Assembly: GCA_910586515.1 (NCBI GenBank)
Contig: CAJUGL010000004.1
Location: 13,068 to 77,067 of the forward strand
Origin: an uncultured Acetatifactor sp.
Lineage (GTDB): Bacteria > Bacillota > Clostridia > Lachnospirales > Lachnospiraceae
Length of the DNA stretch: 64,000 nucleotides
Direction: 5' to 3'
Shown piece after piece: positions 45,327-54,919 of the stretch (the stretch's first letter is position 1; each line of letters starts with the position of its first letter). Position numbers and translations under genes: made by a program. The notes under the pieces are model-generated. The model was not told the origin of the DNA. It searched no databases and worked only from the letters and a program-made list of their open reading frames with translations.

Positions 45327-46499
45327 TCACCTTTCCCTGCGCAGCTTCTCCACAAACCGGGCCAGCTTTGCCATGGCAGTCCGCAGATTTTCCAGGGAAG
45401 AGGCGTAGGAAATACGCAGATACCCTTCCCCGCAGTCCCCGAAAGCATTTCCGGGCACCACGGCCACCCGCTCCTCCTCCAGGAATTTCATGGCGAACTC
45501 ATCACTGGACATGCCGAATTCTTTGATACAGGGGAAAATATAAAAGGCGCCGTAAGGCTCAAAGCACTCCAGTCCCATCTCCTTAAAGCAATGCACCAGG
45601 TATCTCCGCCTCTGGTTGTAGGCGGTACACATCTCCGCCACGTCCTCGTCCCCGTTTCTCAGGGCCTCCATAGCCGCATACTGACTGGTGGTAGGCGCGC
45701 ACATAATGGCAAACTGATGAATTTTGATCATCTGCTCGATAATGGGCTCCGGCCCGCAGGCATAGCCCAGCCTCCATCCCGTCATGGCAAAGGCCTTGGA
45801 AAAGCCGTTGATCAGGATTGTGCGCTCCTTCATCCCCGGAATCTGGGCTATGGACACATGTTTCTCCTTATAGGACAGCTCCGCATAGATTTCATCTGAC
45901 ATGACATAAATGTCATGTTTGATGATAACCTCCGCAATTTCCTCCAGGTCCTTCCGTTCCATGATGGCGCCGGTGGGATTGTTGGGGAAGGGCAGCACCA
46001 GAATCTTGGTCTTCTCCGTAATGGCCTCCTCCAGCTCCCGGGCCGTCAGCCGGAATTCGTTCTCCGCCTTCAGGTTGATGATCACGGGCACGGCTCCGGC
46101 CATCACAGCGCAGGGCTCATAGGACACAAAGCTTGGCTGGGGAATCAATACCTCATCCCCGGGATTGATCATGGCGCGGAATCCGATGTCAATGGCCTCG
46201 GAGCCTCCCACGGTGACCAGAATCTCCTTCAAGGGATGCTCATAGCGGATCCCCTGCTTTCTGTAAATATAGTTGGCGATCTCTTCCCGCAGTTCCTTCA
46301 GGCCTGCGTTGGAGGTATAGAAGGTCTTCCCCTTCTCCAGGGAGTAAATGCCTTCGTCCCGGATATGCCAGGGGGTATCGAAATCCGGTTCCCCCACCCC
46401 CAGAGAAATGGCGTCCTTCATTTCGCTGGCAATGTCGAAAAATTTCCGGATTCCCGAAGGCTTGATTGCCACAACCTTTTCTGCTAACGGATTTCTCAT
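45327..46499 (-). CDS. Class I/II pyridoxal-phosphate aminotransferase
   Basis: This 390-residue protein is of the aspartate-aminotransferase fold: SLGVGEPDFDTPWHI, LPFPNNPTGAIM, MSDEIYAELSY and the PLP lysine in NGFSKAFAMTGWRLGYACG. It is close to the PatA/aromatic-type branch of Firmicutes. Its exact amino donor cannot be told. It overlaps the Lrp-type regulator by 4 bp, a common pairing that suggests amino-acid control. Confidence 0.92.
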   Translation of the reverse strand: MRNPLAEKVVAIKPSGIRKFFDIASEMKDAISLGVGEPDFDTPWHIRDEGIYSLEKGKTFYTSNAGLKELREEIANYIYRKQGIRYEHPLKEILVTVGGSEAIDIGFRAMINPGDEVLIPQPSFVSYEPCAVMAGAVPVIINLKAENEFRLTARELEEAITEKTKILVLPFPNNPTGAIMERKDLEEIAEVIIKHDIYVMSDEIYAELSYKEKHVSIAQIPGMKERTILINGFSKAFAMTGWRLGYACGPEPIIEQMIKIHQFAIMCAPTTSQYAAMEALRNGDEDVAEMCTAYNQRRRYLVHCFKEMGLECFEPYGAFYIFPCIKEFGMSSDEFAMKFLEEERVAVVPGNAFGDCGEGYLRISYASSLENLRTAMAKLARFVEKLRRER

Positions 46500-46978
46500 G
46501 GGGTAATCATCTCTCTTTCGTCTTCTTTTTTCTTGTCCAGAACCGTGCCGTGATCCTTGTATTTCTTCAGAATAAAGTGAGTGGCCACACTGAGCACGGA
46601 ATCCAGGGCGGACAGCTTATCCGACACAAAGGAAGCTACCTCCCGCAGTGTCCTGCCTTCCAGAATCACCATCAGATCATAGCTGCCGGAAATCAGATAC
46701 ACGCTCTGCACCTCGGGATATTTATATATCCGCTCCGCGATGCTGTCAAAGCCCTGTCCCCTCTGGGGCGTCACACGCACCTCGATCAGGGCGGAAACCT
46801 TCTCCTTGGATGTCTTCTCCCAGTCGACCATGGTGTGGTAACCGCAGATGATCCCTTCCCGCTCCATGTCTGCCAGTTCATTGGCGATCATCGCCTCTTC
46901 CGTTCCCAGGAGAACGGCCAGCTCCTTTAAGTCAATCCGGCTGTTCCTCTCAATTATGGCCAATAATTCTTCTCTCAT
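46496..46978 (-). CDS. Lrp/AsnC-type transcriptional regulator
   Basis: This 160-residue protein has an N-terminal HTH (RIDLKELAVLLGTEEAMIANELADMEREGII) and a C-terminal RAM ligand domain (SALIEVRVTPQ, VYLISGSYDLMVILEG). It probably senses an amino acid and regulates the overlapping aminotransferase. The ATG at 46978 follows GGGAGG. Confidence 0.93.
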   Translation of the reverse strand: MREELLAIIERNSRIDLKELAVLLGTEEAMIANELADMEREGIICGYHTMVDWEKTSKEKVSALIEVRVTPQRGQGFDSIAERIYKYPEVQSVYLISGSYDLMVILEGRTLREVASFVSDKLSALDSVLSVATHFILKKYKDHGTVLDKKKEDEREMITP

Positions 46979-47045
46979 TGTGTCAACCTCCCTTTTTTAT
47001 TATCTGTCTCGCGCCGAGCTTCAGCCCACACAACGCAGACTTTTT

Positions 47046-47066
47046 GCAACAGTTCAGACAGCCCCT
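47046..47066 (-). repeat. Solo half-copy of the palindromic element
   Basis: The 21 bases GCAACAGTTCAGACAGCCCC+T are the exact reverse complement of 34233-34253, the right end of the 140-bp element. It lies between the AIR-synthase-like gene stop and the Lrp gene. Confidence 0.75.
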
Positions 47067-47086
47067 CCCGCGTCAATAATGGCATA

Positions 47087-48145
47087 TCACGGCCGGGAAT
47101 CTTTCACAGACATTCTATCACACCCCCCATCAGGAGGCAAGAGGCTTTGCCTCTCACAGCAGCCATAGATTCCGTCCCTCTCCGGCCGGTTCAGGTACCG
47201 GATTTCCTCCCCGTTGCGCAGAATCCTCTCCTTCCCGGCGGTAACTTTTCCCACCGCCGCGGCAGGGATTCCCTCCGCCGCCAAAGCCTGTACCAGTCCG
47301 AAACCGTCCTCCGCAGTCATCACCAGACAGCCTCCTGACATCAGCTCATAGGGATTCACATTGCAGCATTCGCATACTTCCACAGTCTCCTGACGCAGGG
47401 GAATCTTTCTCATGTCGATCTGCAGTCCGATCCCGGCGCCCTCCGCCAGCTCCCACAGCGCCCCGAAGATACCGCCCTCCGAGGCATCGTGCATGGCGCA
47501 TACGCCATATTTCACCGCCGCAGCCGCCTCCGGCAGAACGGAAAGATACCGGCCAAACCCTTCCGCTTCCTCCACGAAATAAGCCGGATACCGCTCTCTG
47601 AGCCGCTCTCTGCTGTGCTTTGCCAGCATTGCCGTTCCCTGCAGACCGATCCATTTGCTGAGAATCACGTCCTGGCCCGGTTCCGCTTTTTTATTTTGAT
47701 AATTATCCGGAAACGGTTTGCCGTATCCCGTCACCGTACCCACAGGCGCCGACACAGCCCCGGTAATCCGGCTCTGACCACCCGCAATCTCTATGGACAG
47801 CTCCCTGCACTTCTCCTCCGCTTCCTCCATCAGGCTCCTGAGCAGCGTCTCCTCCGAATCCTCCGGCAGAAAAAGGACAATCATGACTGCCAGCGGAACA
47901 GCGCCTCCCGCCGCAAGATTATTAGCGCATTTCTGAATCAATTCCGCCAGTGTCACAGAAGCCTCCGCCGTTCCCCCCAACACGGCCTCCTGCACACAGC
48001 TCACCAGAGAACTTTCCCCAACAGACGGAAAAACGGCGCAGTCTTTTCCCAGTCCTGCGCCGTTTACCGCCTCCTCGTCTCGCTTCCCTATCCGGCCTAA
48101 AACCGAACGTTTCAGGACATTTCCCGACACTTTTCCACTTTTCAT
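47087..48145 (-). CDS. AIR-synthase-like (PurM/HypE fold) protein
   Basis: The 352 residues have the two-lobed PurM-type layout: GKDCAVF in the N-terminal lobe, a LIQKCANNLAAGG helix and the C-terminal HDASEGGIFGALWELAEGAG and GGCLVM blocks. It is related to HypE, but no hydrogenase genes are near, so the substrate is unknown. Its translation start lies in one copy of a 48-bp duplication. The very C-terminus is basic and unusual. Confidence 0.75.
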   Translation of the reverse strand: MKSGKVSGNVLKRSVLGRIGKRDEEAVNGAGLGKDCAVFPSVGESSLVSCVQEAVLGGTAEASVTLAELIQKCANNLAAGGAVPLAVMIVLFLPEDSEETLLRSLMEEAEEKCRELSIEIAGGQSRITGAVSAPVGTVTGYGKPFPDNYQNKKAEPGQDVILSKWIGLQGTAMLAKHSRERLRERYPAYFVEEAEGFGRYLSVLPEAAAAVKYGVCAMHDASEGGIFGALWELAEGAGIGLQIDMRKIPLRQETVEVCECCNVNPYELMSGGCLVMTAEDGFGLVQALAAEGIPAAAVGKVTAGKERILRNGEEIRYLNRPERDGIYGCCERQSLLPPDGGCDRMSVKDSRP

Positions 48146-48236
48146 TATCTTCCTCCATGGTGAGGTATTATATGCAGCCCTTCATTTTTCCATTGTCTTC
48201 CTCCATGAAGGGGTATGATATGCATCCCCTCATTAC
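48140..48236. repeat. 48-bp imperfect tandem duplication carrying a ribosome site and start
   Basis: The copies share TCTTCCTCCATG at 48148 and 48196. On the minus strand each has ATGGAGGAAGA(T/C)AATG: the 48140-side copy serves the AIR-synthase-like gene, while the other starts a three-codon frame (Met-Glu-Lys-stop). A TATAAT-like motif occurs in the first copy and TATCAT in the second. Confidence 0.7.
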
Positions 48237-49699
48237 TCTACGGGATTCTCCTCCGGCGGAGGCGGGAGCAGAAGGGCGATCACGTTTCTCACATGATCCA
48301 GATTCCCGGTACCTATGGCGGCCATAATCTCTTCATATGCAGCCGGGTCCTCTGTAGCTGTCCCCACAACGGCGCTTCTGGGCACCATTTTATAGCTGCT
48401 GCTGTTCACCTGAGTACGGCTGACTTCCTGGCCCCCTTCCTGCACCACTTTCCACAGCCGGGCCTTATAGCCGATATGGGCGCTGTCCGTCACCACCGCA
48501 TAGCCGATGGGTTTGGAAGCATCCGCATTGATGATATCCGCAGGAGGCCTGTTCACCTCCAGCACTTCACTCTCGTAACGCACCTCTCTGTCCGCTGACC
48601 TGGTCTCCCTGCCGTAGATCGTAAAGGTAATTCTCTTGTTCTCCGTATACCCTTCAATATATACCGGGTAATCCAGATTATTGACAAATTTGAAATCTTT
48701 TCCCGAGCTCTCCGCAATGGCCGCATCCGCAGAAGGATCCACATAATTCACGATCATGGAGTGATTGTGGCGTTCCGTCACATCCAGCTCCGCCAGCAGC
48801 ACGGCATTATAAAGCGTAGTGGACACCTGGCAGATTCCGCCCCCGAGACTGTCCACCACTCGTCCGTTCAGATAGGACCCGGCCATATAATAGCCGTTGG
48901 CCTGTGAAAAAGGCGCCACGCTTTCGTATGTGGAAAATTCATCCCCCGGATAAAGGAGTGTGCCGTCGATCAGATTACAGCCGTTGGACACGTTTGCGCT
49001 CCTGTTTGAACCAGATGAACTGTAGGATGTGGTAAATGTTCCCAGCACATCCTTAATCTGGGCCAGTTCTTCGGCAGTTCCCCTGGGCTCATCCACCGCC
49101 ACATCCAGGGCTATGGAGCAGGCCTGCCCGTCCCACTGTTCCGTCAGATAAGCGTTCACCAGGCCGATGGAAGTCTCCACGTCCAGCTTATAGCCCGTCT
49201 GTCCTTCCACTACCTGGAATTCTCCGTTTTCCCTCTTCAACGTGGCATCCTCTGCCTGTACGTCATATTGTGTGCATTTATCCGTCAGGATATTGCTGAT
49301 CGACTGTGTATCAAAGGAGAGCCGAATCGGATAGACCAGATTTTCCTCCTCCAAATCTTTCAGCAGCTTATACCGTTCTATCACATTGCCATGGCTTCCC
49401 ACTTCCATCGCCTCGGATACCAGCTCCGGATTTGCCCAGGCAATCCCCAGCTCCCCTGCGGTGACAGGCACCTCCGTATCCGCCGCCGCCAGCAAAGTGA
49501 TTTCTGCCGATCTCAGGCCGTCCACCCAGCTCTCCACCGCTTCTGCAGCCTCCTTGGCGGTCATGCCGGACAGATCAATGTCCCCCGCAAAAATGCCGTT
49601 CTTGATGGTGCCGCCTTCCGCCTTGACGCGCATGCCTGAAATCAGCGCGCAGACGAAAAAAAGCGCCATAAAACCCCCTCTACTCACCCACTTTTTCAT
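48233..49699 (-). CDS. Exported VanW-family protein
   Basis: This 488-residue protein has an N-terminal signal/anchor (residues 8-27). A YkuD-linker-like peptidoglycan-binding domain follows (DIDLSGMTAKEAAEAVESWV; DVETSIGLVNAYL). Then comes the VanW domain (LIDGTLLYPGDEFSTYE, GGGICQVSTTLYNAVLLAEL, RHNHSMIVNYVDP) and a final G5-like beta region ending in a proline-rich tail. Despite the name it is widespread outside vancomycin-resistance loci, and its role in the wall is not established. A 35-residue membrane peptide gene lies 36 bp upstream. Confidence 0.9.
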   Translation of the reverse strand: MKKWVSRGGFMALFFVCALISGMRVKAEGGTIKNGIFAGDIDLSGMTAKEAAEAVESWVDGLRSAEITLLAAADTEVPVTAGELGIAWANPELVSEAMEVGSHGNVIERYKLLKDLEEENLVYPIRLSFDTQSISNILTDKCTQYDVQAEDATLKRENGEFQVVEGQTGYKLDVETSIGLVNAYLTEQWDGQACSIALDVAVDEPRGTAEELAQIKDVLGTFTTSYSSSGSNRSANVSNGCNLIDGTLLYPGDEFSTYESVAPFSQANGYYMAGSYLNGRVVDSLGGGICQVSTTLYNAVLLAELDVTERHNHSMIVNYVDPSADAAIAESSGKDFKFVNNLDYPVYIEGYTENKRITFTIYGRETRSADREVRYESEVLEVNRPPADIINADASKPIGYAVVTDSAHIGYKARLWKVVQEGGQEVSRTQVNSSSYKMVPRSAVVGTATEDPAAYEEIMAAIGTGNLDHVRNVIALLLPPPPEENPVE

Positions 49700-49734
49700 C
49701 CATATCTCCCTTTCCTGTTTTTAAGCCTATTGAA

Positions 49735-49842
49735 TTAATAGGCCAAATATGTTACAGTTGAAATCAGCATGGCGATAATCAGCAGCATGACAATTACTGC
49801 CGAAACGCGCTGCCTGGTCTTTTTGTTGTTCATATTAAACAT
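49735..49842 (-). CDS. 35-residue single-pass membrane peptide
   Basis: The ATG at 49842 follows GAGGAGGCAGCC. The product has a basic start (MFNMNNKKTRQRV) and one membrane segment (about residues 14-33, SAVIVMLLIIAMLISTVTYL), ending at TAA 49735. Charge pattern, strong ribosome site and codon use favour a real gene. Function unknown. It may be cotranscribed with the VanW gene 36 bp downstream. Confidence 0.7.
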   Translation of the reverse strand: MFNMNNKKTRQRVSAVIVMLLIIAMLISTVTYLAY

Positions 49843-49899
49843 GGCTGCCTCCTCACTGCCTGACGGCAGAAAACAATTTAGTTATGAAAGGAATTATAT

Positions 49900-50514
49900 A
49901 TGAATATCGGTTTTTTGGCAAGTTTTATTACCTTTTCTCTTCTTGTTTCTCATAACATAAGAAAACAGGCAAAAAAACGCCGCAAGGATAATGACAATTT
50001 CTGGGAAAGAGAGGCCCGCTCCAATTCGGTTCGCCGGAAATCCCTGGACGGACTGAACTATGTCACCATCCCTCTGGAACGCTTTCCCACCCATATCCTG
50101 AACGAAAACAGTACGGTCATGGAATGCATCGGCATCGTGGAATCCCTTACCGATCAGAAGATCGTCAACCTTACCGGCTGGACCAACACAGACCTGAAGC
50201 TGGAATACGGAACCGCCAATATCACCCCGCTGTCCGAGTATGACCAGAATTATACGCTGTTGGTGCGGACTCTCCAGAAATGGGCCGATGTCCTGATTGA
50301 ATCCGGCTACCTGGCCGAGGCTTCCGTGCTGATGGAATTTGCCGTCAGCACCAACACGGATGTGAGCCGTACTTATTATCAGCTGGCGGAATTTTGGGCC
50401 TCGCATTTTGAAGAAGAAAGAATTCCGCAGCTGATCCGGACCGCCGAAGGGCTGCGCTCTTCCAACAGAAACGCCATTGTCCGCTATTTAAAAGAAAAAT
50501 ATCCGCAGAACTGA
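49900..50514 (+). CDS. Anchored protein of unknown function
   Basis: This 204-residue protein has an N-terminal hydrophobic segment (residues 2-17), a highly basic stretch (RKQAKKRRKDNDNF), then a mostly helical domain with WADVLIESGYLAEASVLMEF and a TPR-like C-terminus. No family recognised with confidence. The ATG follows GAAAGGA. It converges with the radical SAM gene with only 2 bp between the stops. Confidence 0.75.
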   Translation: MNIGFLASFITFSLLVSHNIRKQAKKRRKDNDNFWEREARSNSVRRKSLDGLNYVTIPLERFPTHILNENSTVMECIGIVESLTDQKIVNLTGWTNTDLKLEYGTANITPLSEYDQNYTLLVRTLQKWADVLIESGYLAEASVLMEFAVSTNTDVSRTYYQLAEFWASHFEEERIPQLIRTAEGLRSSNRNAIVRYLKEKYPQN

Positions 50515-50516
50515 CA

Positions 50517-52331
50517 TCATGTACTTCCGCGCTTTCCTTCCGCCTGAGCCGGACCTGCCAGCCGGACTTTTGCTCCGTTATCCAGCGGACCGCGTTTCCG
50601 GTAGTCAAACAGGACAAAGACCCTGTCTGCCTCTCTGGGCTTTCCCTCCCGAAAGTCTCCATACCCTGCCGCCATTCTCTCCCTGTCCCACACGGGCCAG
50701 GCAAAGGGCTCCAGGTGGGTTACCCCGGCCAGCTGTTTCCAGTCGTACCCCTCCTCATTGGACAGATACCGCCCCTCCTTCTCTTCCTTTTGATAGAACT
50801 GCCTCACCGCCTCTTTATACACCGAAGTATCCCCCGCAAAATCCGGTCTGCTTTTCACCTTTTCCCGCAGATACAAGTCAAAAGTCAGCAGCTCACGGTA
50901 CACTTCCAGACGTTCCCCGTCATACTCCCGGGCAAACTGAAGCAGCGCCTGATACCGCCGGACCCTGGCTGGACCGAATGAAAAATACCCTTTTCTTCCG
51001 CAGAAATCCGCCAGACTCTCATACAGGGCAAATGGCCCGGGAAAGGCCGATTCCAGAAAAGCCAGAGTATGCGCAAACTGGCCGCTGTTGTAATACAGCT
51101 CCACCATCTCCTCAATTCTCTTCAGCCGCAGCATCTCTTCATAGGACAGCCACCGGGTATACAATACCTCATAGGGCGGGCGTTCCTGACAGCAGATGCC
51201 ATACTCTGCCGCCTTCTCCCACAGCGGAGAACCCTTCAGCAGCTTCAAAAATCCCAGCTGCAGCTGATCCGGCTTCATCCCGTAAACTCTGTCAAAAGAC
51301 AGGCCGAAGCTCTCATACCCCTCATAGGGAAGCCCCGCAATCAAGTCCAGATGCAGATGTACATTTCCGCCCCTGCGTATGGCGGCCACCGCCCTTTCCA
51401 GTCTCTCCATATCCGTCCCCCTCCGGACGGCTTCCAGCGTCCTGGGATTCGCTGACTGGACGCCGATCTCCAGCTGAACAAAACCCGGGCGGAACCGGTT
51501 CAGCACAGCGATTTCCTCTTCCCGGAGAATATCGGCCGATATCTCGAAATGAAAATTTGTGACACCATTGTCGTTTTCCTGCAAATATGTCCAAACAGCC
51601 ATGGCATGCTCATGATCGCAGTTAAAAGTTCTGTCCACAAACTTCACCTGCTTTACACGATGATCCAGGAAAAACTGCAGCTCCCGTTTTACGGTGCCAA
51701 TGCCGCGCACCCGCACCCGCTTATCCAGAGACGACAGGCAATAACTGCAGTGAAAGGGACATCCCCTGCCTGACTCATAATAGATAATCCTGTTCTCAAA
51801 GGAGGACAGATCCTGGTACAAAAAAGGCAGCCGATCCATATCTACCGGCGGACGGCAGGGCGTACAACCCTCCGGAAGGCACAGACCCGCAATGTCCTTC
51901 AGCGTCTGTTCCGTCCCCAAGCCGTTTTGCCCCTCTTCCCGCCGGACATAATAAGTCAGAAGCTCTTTGAACGTCTCTTCTCCCTCGCCCAACATAATGC
52001 CGGTTATCTGGGGATGCCCTGACAAAATGACACTTGCGTCATAGGATACTTCCGGACCGCCCAGCCAGATTTCCGCGCCGGGCAGCAGTTTGGGCAGTTC
52101 TTCCAAAAGCTCCTCAATCAGCCTCCAATTCCAGATATAGCAGGAAAAACCCACCGCATCCGGTTTCCTGCCATAGATGTCCGCCAATATTTCCCGGGCG
52201 GACTGATTGATGGTATACTCCGCCAGCTCCGTATACTGCGCCAGCGCTTCTCCCGCATAAGCCCGCAGGCTGTAGATGGCCGGGTTGGAATGAATGTATT
52301 TTGCATTTACAGCCGCCAACAGAAATTTCAT
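50517..52331 (-). CDS. B12-binding-domain radical SAM protein
   Basis: This 604-residue protein has an N-terminal cobalamin-binding-like domain (residues 1-120; VGFSCYIWNWRLIEELL, IWLGGPEVS, GEGEETF). A radical SAM barrel follows, with the cluster motif CPFHCSYC near residue 190. The C-terminal part is of the DUF4080 type. Family members are methyl- or thio-transferases of unknown substrate. The ATG at 52331 lies 70 bp after the phosphoesterase gene. Confidence 0.9.
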   Translation of the reverse strand: MKFLLAAVNAKYIHSNPAIYSLRAYAGEALAQYTELAEYTINQSAREILADIYGRKPDAVGFSCYIWNWRLIEELLEELPKLLPGAEIWLGGPEVSYDASVILSGHPQITGIMLGEGEETFKELLTYYVRREEGQNGLGTEQTLKDIAGLCLPEGCTPCRPPVDMDRLPFLYQDLSSFENRIIYYESGRGCPFHCSYCLSSLDKRVRVRGIGTVKRELQFFLDHRVKQVKFVDRTFNCDHEHAMAVWTYLQENDNGVTNFHFEISADILREEEIAVLNRFRPGFVQLEIGVQSANPRTLEAVRRGTDMERLERAVAAIRRGGNVHLHLDLIAGLPYEGYESFGLSFDRVYGMKPDQLQLGFLKLLKGSPLWEKAAEYGICCQERPPYEVLYTRWLSYEEMLRLKRIEEMVELYYNSGQFAHTLAFLESAFPGPFALYESLADFCGRKGYFSFGPARVRRYQALLQFAREYDGERLEVYRELLTFDLYLREKVKSRPDFAGDTSVYKEAVRQFYQKEEKEGRYLSNEEGYDWKQLAGVTHLEPFAWPVWDRERMAAGYGDFREGKPREADRVFVLFDYRKRGPLDNGAKVRLAGPAQAEGKRGST

Positions 52332-52401
52332 CCGCAGCTCCCTCCCTCATTACTTCACTTTTATTTCCCCTGTCTGCGGGTTTTGCAGGGAAAGACATGG
52401 G

Positions 52402-53259
52402 CTACAAGTCGAACTTTTTCTCCAGTTTATCCCAGGCCGATTGAGGTACATCCGCTATGGAGGCCAGCCCCGCTGCCCGGGCCTCTCTGTCTATTTCCAA
52501 AATGCAGTGATAAAAATAATTAATCCCCGTGAGGAGGCTCTTCCTGATCGCCTTATTCAGGGTAAATCCCACCTCGTCCATCCCACTCTCCCGAAAATCC
52601 CTCAGATATCCTTCCACATCATAGGGAATGGATATAAATTCCGCTTCCCATTCCGCCGCTGTCCCTGTGAGCACCGCAAACTGGGCCCGCCTCCCTACGC
52701 CGTCAACGGCAAAGCCCAGAGAACCGGGATTGATATAAGTCCGGCCATACAGCCTGTCCGTCTCCTGATGATGTGTGTGACCGCCCAGCAGACAGGAATA
52801 TTTCAGTTCCTTCATCACCTTCTCCTTCAGCCCCTCTTCCTCGTGCACATTCCCTCTTACCCTCCCGGGCACGCCGTGGCAAAGATACAGTGTTTGACAG
52901 CCTTCTATTTCATATTCCCGCTCTGTGGGAAGGGAAGCGAAAAAGTCCAGGTATTCCTCTGTCATATGCTGCAGGGTATAATACAATGTTCCGTTGGCTG
53001 ACGAGGGCTTCCAGCCTTCCCGATTTCCCGCGTTGTTCAGCAGATAGTCCTCCCTGTTGCCCCGCAGCATGCAGCAATCATATCTATTCCGCATATCCCG
53101 GATAAGCGCCATTGTCCGTTCCGGATAGGGACTGTCCGTTACATAGTCCCCAAGAGAGATAATGCCGTCCACCGGGCGCTTTTCCATATACTCCAAAAAC
53201 GCCTCAAAGGCCTTGTAATTTCCATGCACATCGCTGATCACCGCAAACTTTTTTGTCAT
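52402..53259 (-). CDS. Calcineurin-like metallophosphoesterase
   Basis: This 285-residue protein has metal-binding blocks ISDVHGNYKAF (D-x-H), ISLGDYVTD (G-D), MLRGNRED (G-N-x-E/D), a later LCHGVPG, and GGHTHHQET near 170. The C-terminal part of about 90 residues is extra compared with YfcE-type enzymes. Substrate unknown. The ATG at 53259 follows GGAGGGCAGG. Confidence 0.9.
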   Translation of the reverse strand: MTKKFAVISDVHGNYKAFEAFLEYMEKRPVDGIISLGDYVTDSPYPERTMALIRDMRNRYDCCMLRGNREDYLLNNAGNREGWKPSSANGTLYYTLQHMTEEYLDFFASLPTEREYEIEGCQTLYLCHGVPGRVRGNVHEEEGLKEKVMKELKYSCLLGGHTHHQETDRLYGRTYINPGSLGFAVDGVGRRAQFAVLTGTAAEWEAEFISIPYDVEGYLRDFRESGMDEVGFTLNKAIRKSLLTGINYFYHCILEIDREARAAGLASIADVPQSAWDKLEKKFDL

Positions 53260-53313
53260 CCTGCCCTCCTCTTCCCGCCGGCCCGACTCATCCCTTCCGC
53301 AATATGCCTCCGG

Positions 53314-53336
53314 AAAAAGGATCTGTCACAGACAGA
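53314..53336 (-). terminator. Candidate terminator after galT
   Basis: On the minus strand TCTGTC, loop TGT, GACAGA, then TCCTTTTTCC (hairpin 53322-53336). It lies 25 bp past the galT stop. The stem is short, so the call is moderate. Confidence 0.5.
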
Positions 53337-53360
53337 CCCTCTTCATTCTCATCAATATAA

Positions 53361-54878
53361 TCATGATAATATTTCGATAAACCGATCGAAAGCCGCCTGT
53401 CCCTGGGGTGTCCGCTTATATACCCCGGCGTCTTCCAGAACTTCCATAAACACCAGGCCGATCTCCTTTTCAAGAATGCTGTCGATATTCGAAGCATCTA
53501 TCCTTTCGTACTTTTTGGCAAACTCCTCCACCCAGTCCGCGTGCTTGGCCAGAACCTCATCCTCCTGCAGGTCTGCTCCCGACAGCAGGGCGGATTTCAG
53601 CAATGCCATCTCATCCTTCAGTCTGGCAGGCAGCACGGCCAACCCCATAACCTCGATCAGACCGATGTTCTCCTTCTTGATATGATGTAACCTTGCATGA
53701 GGATGGTAAACACCCAGAGGATGTTCTTCGGTGGTAATATTGTTGCGCAGCACCAGGTCCAGCTCGAAATTCTCCCCCCGCTTCCTGGCGATGGGCGTAA
53801 TGGTGTTATGCGCTTCATTGTCCGTACAGGCGTATATAAATGCGCTTTCATCCGTATATCCCCGCCATTTTTCCAGGACTTTATCCGCCAGGGCAATAAT
53901 GCGTCCGCTGTCCGGCCCGTTCAGGCGGATCACAGACATGGGCCAGTTCACCACCCCTGCGGTCACATCCTCAAAACCCTTTACCGTAAAATACCTTTCC
54001 ACAGGAGCCTTGGCCATGGCAAACTCGTAACGGCCGCCCTGGAAATGGTCATGGCTCAAAATAGAGCCCCCCACAATAGGCAGATCCGCATTGGACCCGA
54101 CGAAATAATGGGGAAACTGCTTCACGAAATCAAAAAGCTTGCAGAACGCCGCATGGTCAATCTTCATGGGCACATGCTGAAAATTGAACACAATACAGTG
54201 CTCATTATAATACACATAAGGGGAGTACTGAAAGCCCCACTGGCTGCCGTTGATGGTCACCGGGATAATGCGGTGATTCTGCCTGGCCGGATGATTGAGC
54301 CGTCCCCCATACCCCTCGTTCTCCCGGCAGAGCAGACACTTGGGATAGCCGGACTGCCTGGCGTTCCTTGCGGCCGCTATGGCCTTGGGATCCTTTTCCG
54401 GTTTGGACAGATTGATGGTGATGTCCAGATCACCGTATCTCGTGGACACAGTCCATTTTTTATCCCTGGCAATGCGGTAGCGCCTGATATAGTCGGAATT
54501 CCGGCTGAATTCATAATAAAAATCCGTTGCTGCTTCGGGAGATTCATTCTCGTAAACGGACCAGAATTTACGGATTACTTCGCTGGGTCTGGGCATCAGC
54601 ATGCTCATGATTCTGGTGTCGAACAAGTCTCTGTACACCACCCCGTTCTCCGCAATCAGACCTTTCTCATACGCATAATCGCACATGCGGTTCAGGATTT
54701 CCTCCAGCGCCCAATCCCCGTCTGCGTCCGTCCGCTCTTCCCCGCCCTCTTCCGGCTCTTCCAATTCAAACAGCTCCAGCAGTCTGTTTACGGTAAATAT
54801 CTCATCCTCCGGGGGCACAAGTCCCGTTCTGCGTCCATAAGCTACCAGTCTCCTGATATCAGCCCCTATACTTTCCAT
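53361..54878 (-). CDS. galT: Class II galactose-1-phosphate uridylyltransferase
   Basis: This 505-residue enzyme swaps UMP between UDP-glucose and galactose-1-phosphate (Leloir pathway). Landmarks are RNHRIIPVT, the catalytic His region GGSILSHDHFQGG and HNTITPIARKRG. Length and motifs match the Gram-positive GalT2 family, not the E. coli type. The gene follows galK by 41 bp. Confidence 0.95.
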   Translation of the reverse strand: MESIGADIRRLVAYGRRTGLVPPEDEIFTVNRLLELFELEEPEEGGEERTDADGDWALEEILNRMCDYAYEKGLIAENGVVYRDLFDTRIMSMLMPRPSEVIRKFWSVYENESPEAATDFYYEFSRNSDYIRRYRIARDKKWTVSTRYGDLDITINLSKPEKDPKAIAAARNARQSGYPKCLLCRENEGYGGRLNHPARQNHRIIPVTINGSQWGFQYSPYVYYNEHCIVFNFQHVPMKIDHAAFCKLFDFVKQFPHYFVGSNADLPIVGGSILSHDHFQGGRYEFAMAKAPVERYFTVKGFEDVTAGVVNWPMSVIRLNGPDSGRIIALADKVLEKWRGYTDESAFIYACTDNEAHNTITPIARKRGENFELDLVLRNNITTEEHPLGVYHPHARLHHIKKENIGLIEVMGLAVLPARLKDEMALLKSALLSGADLQEDEVLAKHADWVEEFAKKYERIDASNIDSILEKEIGLVFMEVLEDAGVYKRTPQGQAAFDRFIEILS

Positions 54879-54919
54879 TACTGTCGCACCGCCTTTCTGC
54901 AGCTTTTGTTTCGTATATT

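Noticed and set aside
44045..47066. Possible composite transposon bounded by two inverted repeat halves
   Set aside because: The halves face outward and the DNA between them is ordinary housekeeping genes (trmL, aminotransferase, Lrp); no transposase is present.
49725..49743. GCCTATT/AATAGGC hairpin as terminator of the small membrane gene
   Set aside because: The stem is short and is followed by A residues, not T, on the transcribed strand.
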